Positions 60,358-64,000 of a stretch of DNA of 64,000 bases are shown here, piece after piece (the first letter of the stretch is position 1; each line of letters begins with the position of its first letter). The position numbers were made by a program, and so were the translations under genes. A model generated the notes under the pieces. That model had not been told where the DNA came from and did no database searches. It saw nothing but the letters and a program-made list of their open reading frames with translations. This DNA comes from Pedobacter sp. FW305-3-2-15-E-R2A2. GTDB taxonomy: Bacteria > Bacteroidota > Bacteroidia > Sphingobacteriales > Sphingobacteriaceae. The DNA is taken from contig NZ_CP151803.1 of the NCBI RefSeq assembly GCF_038446955.1, positions 6,200,001 to 6,264,000 of the forward strand, in the 5' to 3' direction.

Positions 60358-62341
60358 GTGTATTTTCTTTAAGTATAATTAACAAGTGTGCTGCTGACCA
60401 GCTGAAATTCTTAGCATTTAATCCCTTACCGGTAAGGGGGTGGTAATTCTCGCGGATGGCTCCCTGTCCCTGAAGTCCTTCTGCGTTTTTCAATAATTTA
60501 TTCAAAAAGTAGTTTGCTTCTTCTTTTTTGCCGTATCGCAGCAAAGCGGAATAGCCAAAGTAGAACTGATCCAGCCAGACCGGGCCTCTCCAATACCCCT
60601 TTAATGGATCAAAACCGGGATGATCAGCGGCCAGTGTAGCCAGGGGAACGGATGTATCAAACTTATTTGTTTTTTTTATCATTTTCAGCACAGAATTGAA
60701 CTGTTGTTTATCCGCTAAGCCGCACCATAAAGGAAGCCATCCTTCAGGTCCATCTACATCAATCCATTGTCCTTCCAGGCTCTTATCATAATAGAAACCT
60801 TTATCTTCCCGAAAGAAAGTCTGATTGATTTTTTGCTTTAACGGGTCAAGCTGGCTTTTCCATTCCTGATGCGCTTTGCTGTTTCCCATCGCTAACGCAA
60901 TTTTTGCCAGGTACCCTTTTTCGGCATACAGATAGGCATTCAGGTCTACAGATTCCTGGTTTAAGGACCAGGCGTTCGCATTATTTTTCAACAAAACTGC
61001 TTTGTCAAACCTAACCGCATTGTCCATTCCACTTTCCCATGCTGCGGCAATGCGTGTTCCATCTGTTGAACCAAACTCACAAAGCCCATTTTGGTTGTGA
61101 TCCCGGTTTTTATACCACCATTCGTGGTATTTAACCAGCTTAGGGTAGATCGTATTCAGAAAAGAAACATCTTTTGATTGCCCGTAGATTTTCCAGACTG
61201 CCCATGCCGCAAGCGGAGGTTTAGTATCCCGCCAGTTGTTTTCTTTTTTATCTGTATAAATACAATCGGCCACCATCCCATGTTCATCCTGGTAATCAAA
61301 CATGGCCAACATGTTTTCTTTTGCCAGAGCTGGATTAAAATAGCTCAGTCCTACTGCCTGCTTCCAGCTGTCCCAGCTCCAAAAACCATAAAAACCCTGA
61401 TAGTTCAGAGAAGGGAAAACTCCGCCATGTAGCAGGTCTTTTGATTTACTTCTCCAATTGGTTTGCAGGGTTACAATTGACTTTACTGCGAGCTTTTGTT
61501 GCGCCACACTGCTCAGCTGTAGTCCCGGAGCATTGAAATAATCGTTCAGGTATTTATCCCAGCGTCTTTGGTTTGCACGGAATTCCTTATTGAAATTAAA
61601 CGCTGTGGCTGTTGTAGCTTGTTCTTCGGCCGCATTCAGGTAATAACTCTGGGTCTGTCCGATACTAAAGTGTCCATCCGGCTGAATCCTGATTTCTTCC
61701 AGATCGGCCTGATACCCATTGCCGGAAACCTGAATATTCATTTCATGTGGACTATTGAATTGCTGGGTAAACCGATGTTCATTGTCTTTGAAGCTGATGT
61801 CGATCCCCTTATCTGCTTTTTTTATCTGAACTCCGGTTAACAGGCTTTCCCCTGTCCAGGACAGTTGTAGTTTCCGCTCCTTTCCCGCCAGATTATACAC
61901 CCTCGTATTGATCATTGCTGATCTGTTGGAAACAAAGATCAGCTGCAGCTCTACCTTCAGGTCATTGATCCGCATTTCCTGAATCAGTAAACCAGGATAA
62001 TATTTAAGTTCGGTTTTAGCGCCGGAAAGGTCTATCACCTTTCCAGCTTCTTTGAGCTGGAGTTTGGAGATGGTGTTGCCCAGCCATTCTCCTTTAAGAT
62101 CCATAAGGAGCGGGCCAATAAAGGCACCATGGTCCTTAGCCGAAGCAGGTTGGGTATAAGCATGCCACGCCCCCAGGTCGGAGAACACATTCGTTTCAAT
62201 TCTCTCCGGGTTCTGTACCTCAAAGCCCATCGTCAGTACATCCGGAAAATCTGTGCGTGCAGCATCCGAATTCTTTGTTTCGTTTACCATCGCCAATAGT
62301 ACAAAACCGTATAAACAGCAACTGCGTATAAAAGACATCAT
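60344..62341 (-). CDS. Glycoside hydrolase family 63, YgjK-like alpha-glucosidase
   Basis: A 665-residue exported enzyme. Across the catalytic barrel it follows E. coli YgjK closely: FWSWDSWKQAVGLSYFNP, AAWESGMDN with general acid Asp440, LNQESVDLNAYLYAEKGYLA, DGPEGWLPL, and ENYHPLTG with general base Glu631, then NFSWSAAHL. YgjK studies found Glc-alpha-1,2-Gal to be its preferred type of product/substrate, the sugar unit of collagen. The start ATG overlaps the GH2 stop codon by one base (TAATG), so translation is coupled. Confidence 0.88.
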   Translation of the reverse strand: MMSFIRSCCLYGFVLLAMVNETKNSDAARTDFPDVLTMGFEVQNPERIETNVFSDLGAWHAYTQPASAKDHGAFIGPLLMDLKGEWLGNTISKLQLKEAGKVIDLSGAKTELKYYPGLLIQEMRINDLKVELQLIFVSNRSAMINTRVYNLAGKERKLQLSWTGESLLTGVQIKKADKGIDISFKDNEHRFTQQFNSPHEMNIQVSGNGYQADLEEIRIQPDGHFSIGQTQSYYLNAAEEQATTATAFNFNKEFRANQRRWDKYLNDYFNAPGLQLSSVAQQKLAVKSIVTLQTNWRSKSKDLLHGGVFPSLNYQGFYGFWSWDSWKQAVGLSYFNPALAKENMLAMFDYQDEHGMVADCIYTDKKENNWRDTKPPLAAWAVWKIYGQSKDVSFLNTIYPKLVKYHEWWYKNRDHNQNGLCEFGSTDGTRIAAAWESGMDNAVRFDKAVLLKNNANAWSLNQESVDLNAYLYAEKGYLAKIALAMGNSKAHQEWKSQLDPLKQKINQTFFREDKGFYYDKSLEGQWIDVDGPEGWLPLWCGLADKQQFNSVLKMIKKTNKFDTSVPLATLAADHPGFDPLKGYWRGPVWLDQFYFGYSALLRYGKKEEANYFLNKLLKNAEGLQGQGAIRENYHPLTGKGLNAKNFSWSAAHLLIILKENTHDTF

Positions 62342-64000
62342 TATTTAAAGTTTTTGATTTCGCTGGTCTTGTTAAAAACCGGACGAAGCGTGAAAGAATA
62401 ACTATAATCACGGTAAGGCAGCCGGTATTGCGGATGCGCCTCAGCACCCCAACTGTTGTCTCCACCTACACCTGTTTGTTTGGCATCAATGTTCCACCAG
62501 ATTAGCGGTTCATTCGTCATCGACCCACCGTGTACATTGAGCTTTGCGTCTTTATCAAAATCCAGGTGTTTCATGTCAAAATGTAATACCCCTGTGCTGA
62601 TTTCAGGAGCACCTGTTGCAGAAAGCCCCAAACCTTGCTGATTGGCCAGGGTCATCCACCTCACCCCTGTGCGGTAACCACTTTCCTGTGCCCTGGGATA
62701 AGGATGGAACAGGGAATCTGCCCGCATATGGTAAAGGTCGATATGCGCCGCATAGTTACGGTCTGCATAATTGTCAAAAGGGCCCCTGCCAAACCAAGTC
62801 ACCTGATCAAATTCCGGATTCAGGATTACCCTCATGCCTATTCTTGGAATTTCAGGTAGGCCAAGGTCACCTGCTTTAAGCTGATAATTGACATTGATGC
62901 TGCCATCTCCCTTGATCGTGTATACCGTAGTTATGTTTAGTTTCAATTTTGGAAGGGTATGAACGGTTTTCAGTATTCTCGTTTCTTTTGAGGCCTCTTT
63001 ATCTTCAAAAACGGTCAATTCTGCCTGATCGAAGGCCGTCTGCCAGACTTTAGACCTGATCTGCATGCTGTTTCCGATGTCATTATCTGTTGCTGCCCTC
63101 CAGAAATGAGGCACCAGTGCCGCTTTAATCAACTCTTTTCCAGCAATCACATAGCTTTCCAGTAATCCTGTTTTTTTATTAAAGCCAATGTTTACCGCAT
63201 CGGTATAAAAGCTGATGTTTGCTGAAGTTTCTTTGGTTTTCAACTCGATGGTACGCGCATCGGAAACCATCTCTTTGGCCTTTAAGGGCAATAAAAATTG
63301 TGCTTTTGCCACCTTAAATCCTGCTGGCAGCAATTCCGTTGCCTTTGTACTAAAGACCTCAAAGCTGATCAGGTATTCCAATCCGCTTGTAAGCTCAAAG
63401 GCTGGGATTTTAAGACTGATTTCTTTTGCAGACTGCGGGGCAAGAGAAAGGTTTTCTATCGTCCCGGAAGCAACAAACGTTCCACCACCTTTGATGTGCC
63501 ATTTGAAAGTATAATCTTCCAGATTGCTAAAGTCGAACCTGTTCCTTACGCTAAACACATAACGTTGAAGGTCAACTGGCTCAAAATTCACATTCTGATA
63601 TACTTTCTGCAGCTCATAAGCCTGAGGATGCCAGGAACGGTCTGCAGCAACCAATCCGTCTGCGCAGAAACTCGTATCGCTCGTTAGCCCAACAGTTCCC
63701 ATATCCCGGCCATAGGCCCAGATGTCATTTCCTTTATCGTCCTTTTTACTAAAAGTCTGATCGGAGAAATCCCAGATAAAACCGCCTTGCAACTGTTCGT
63801 GTTTATAGATCAGGTCCCAATCGTCCTGTAGGTTCCCTCCGCTATTGCCCATCATGTGGGCATATTCACATTGAATCAAAGGCCTTTTTTTCCAGGTCTT
63901 CACATAGTTTTCCATTACGGTGATGGATTTATACATCGGGCAGAAAATATCTGAATACCTTTCCTCTTTGGTTGCTTCATATTGAACTGGGCGGGAAGTA
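62341..64000 (-). CDS. Glycoside hydrolase family 2 beta-galactosidase (5' end off the window)
   Basis: The C-terminal ~553 residues of a LacZ-like GH2 enzyme; the frame is open to the window edge. It begins with TSRPVQYE, which belongs to the barrel of LacZ (RPVQYE is conserved), and carries the nucleophile in QCEYAHMMGNS. The rest is the C-terminal galactose mutarotase-like domain (WFGRGPFDNYADR, GYRTGVRWMTL). The acid/base residue lies outside the window. It is the first visible gene of the operon. Confidence 0.9.
   Translation of the reverse strand, partial: TSRPVQYEATKEERYSDIFCPMYKSITVMENYVKTWKKRPLIQCEYAHMMGNSGGNLQDDWDLIYKHEQLQGGFIWDFSDQTFSKKDDKGNDIWAYGRDMGTVGLTSDTSFCADGLVAADRSWHPQAYELQKVYQNVNFEPVDLQRYVFSVRNRFDFSNLEDYTFKWHIKGGGTFVASGTIENLSLAPQSAKEISLKIPAFELTSGLEYLISFEVFSTKATELLPAGFKVAKAQFLLPLKAKEMVSDARTIELKTKETSANISFYTDAVNIGFNKKTGLLESYVIAGKELIKAALVPHFWRAATDNDIGNSMQIRSKVWQTAFDQAELTVFEDKEASKETRILKTVHTLPKLKLNITTVYTIKGDGSINVNYQLKAGDLGLPEIPRIGMRVILNPEFDQVTWFGRGPFDNYADRNYAAHIDLYHMRADSLFHPYPRAQESGYRTGVRWMTLANQQGLGLSATGAPEISTGVLHFDMKHLDFDKDAKLNVHGGSMTNEPLIWWNIDAKQTGVGGDNSWGAEAHPQYRLPYRDYSYSFTLRPVFNKTSEIKNFK

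Noticed and set aside
1..64000. CRISPR arrays, tRNA or rRNA genes
   Set aside because: No regular repeat-spacer pattern, no cloverleaf with the conserved TTCGA arm and no rRNA-like stretch was recognised on reading; a tRNA scan would be needed to exclude one fully.

Overview
The window comes from a Bacteroidetes bacterium, most likely a Pedobacter-like member of the Sphingobacteriaceae. Supporting signs are promoters of the Bacteroidetes form (TTG, about 19 bp, TAnnTTTG), SusC/SusD-type outer-membrane pairs, a one-protein hybrid two-component regulator, an OlsF-type aminolipid synthase, a DUF6266 protein and weak A-rich ribosome binding sites. No tRNA, rRNA, insertion sequence, prophage or CRISPR array was seen. 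The only decayed genes found are a broken hicA/hicB toxin-antitoxin pair at 38.5-39.1 kb.

Layout. 0-9.2 kb: hpf-xerC, rpsU, an acyl-CoA dehydrogenase, an unusual membrane-anchored DnaC/IstB-like ATPase convergent with a PAS-LuxR regulator, apt with a helix-hairpin-helix protein, and a fused aminolipid acyltransferase (OlsF type). 9.2-18.7 kb: a block read leftward that holds a lipoprotein metalloprotease, two TonB-dependent receptors and a repeat-rich lipoprotein. Four promoters in this block carry strings of TTA at exact 11-bp intervals, as expected for tandem sites of an OmpR/PhoB-type response regulator. One of them drives no gene, only about 80 nt ending in a terminator, so it is a candidate regulated small RNA. 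18.7-30 kb: an Mpo1-like protein, rny, a 6S RNA, zapA, a coiled-coil protein, pheT, a nuclease/phosphatase-fold protein, radC, rpsT, purN and purH. 30-36 kb: the cell-elongation operon mreB-mreC-mreD-mrdA-rodA. 36-41 kb: tdk, a VOC protein, the hicAB relic, a FemAB-like gene and small exported proteins.

41-55.7 kb is a polysaccharide-utilization-like locus: susC, susD, a beta-helix protein, a zinc metallopeptidase with a discoidin-like domain and a GH2 enzyme read leftward, with the hybrid sensor-regulator divergent. Including a peptidase suggests a glycoprotein substrate.

57.1-64 kb is the most interesting part: four tightly packed or overlapping genes on the minus strand, a GH2 beta-galactosidase (running off the window), a YgjK-like GH63 glucosidase, a fusion of a hydroxylysine-kinase-like domain with a class III PLP phospho-lyase, and a DUF1338 (2-oxoadipate dioxygenase-type) protein. 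Read in order, these activities would strip glucose and galactose from the collagen unit Glc-alpha-1,2-Gal-beta-hydroxylysine, phosphorylate and deaminate the freed hydroxylysine, and feed the carbon skeleton through 2-oxoadipate to 2-hydroxyglutarate. This is an inference from families and operon order. The steps from aminoadipate semialdehyde to 2-oxoadipate are not encoded here.
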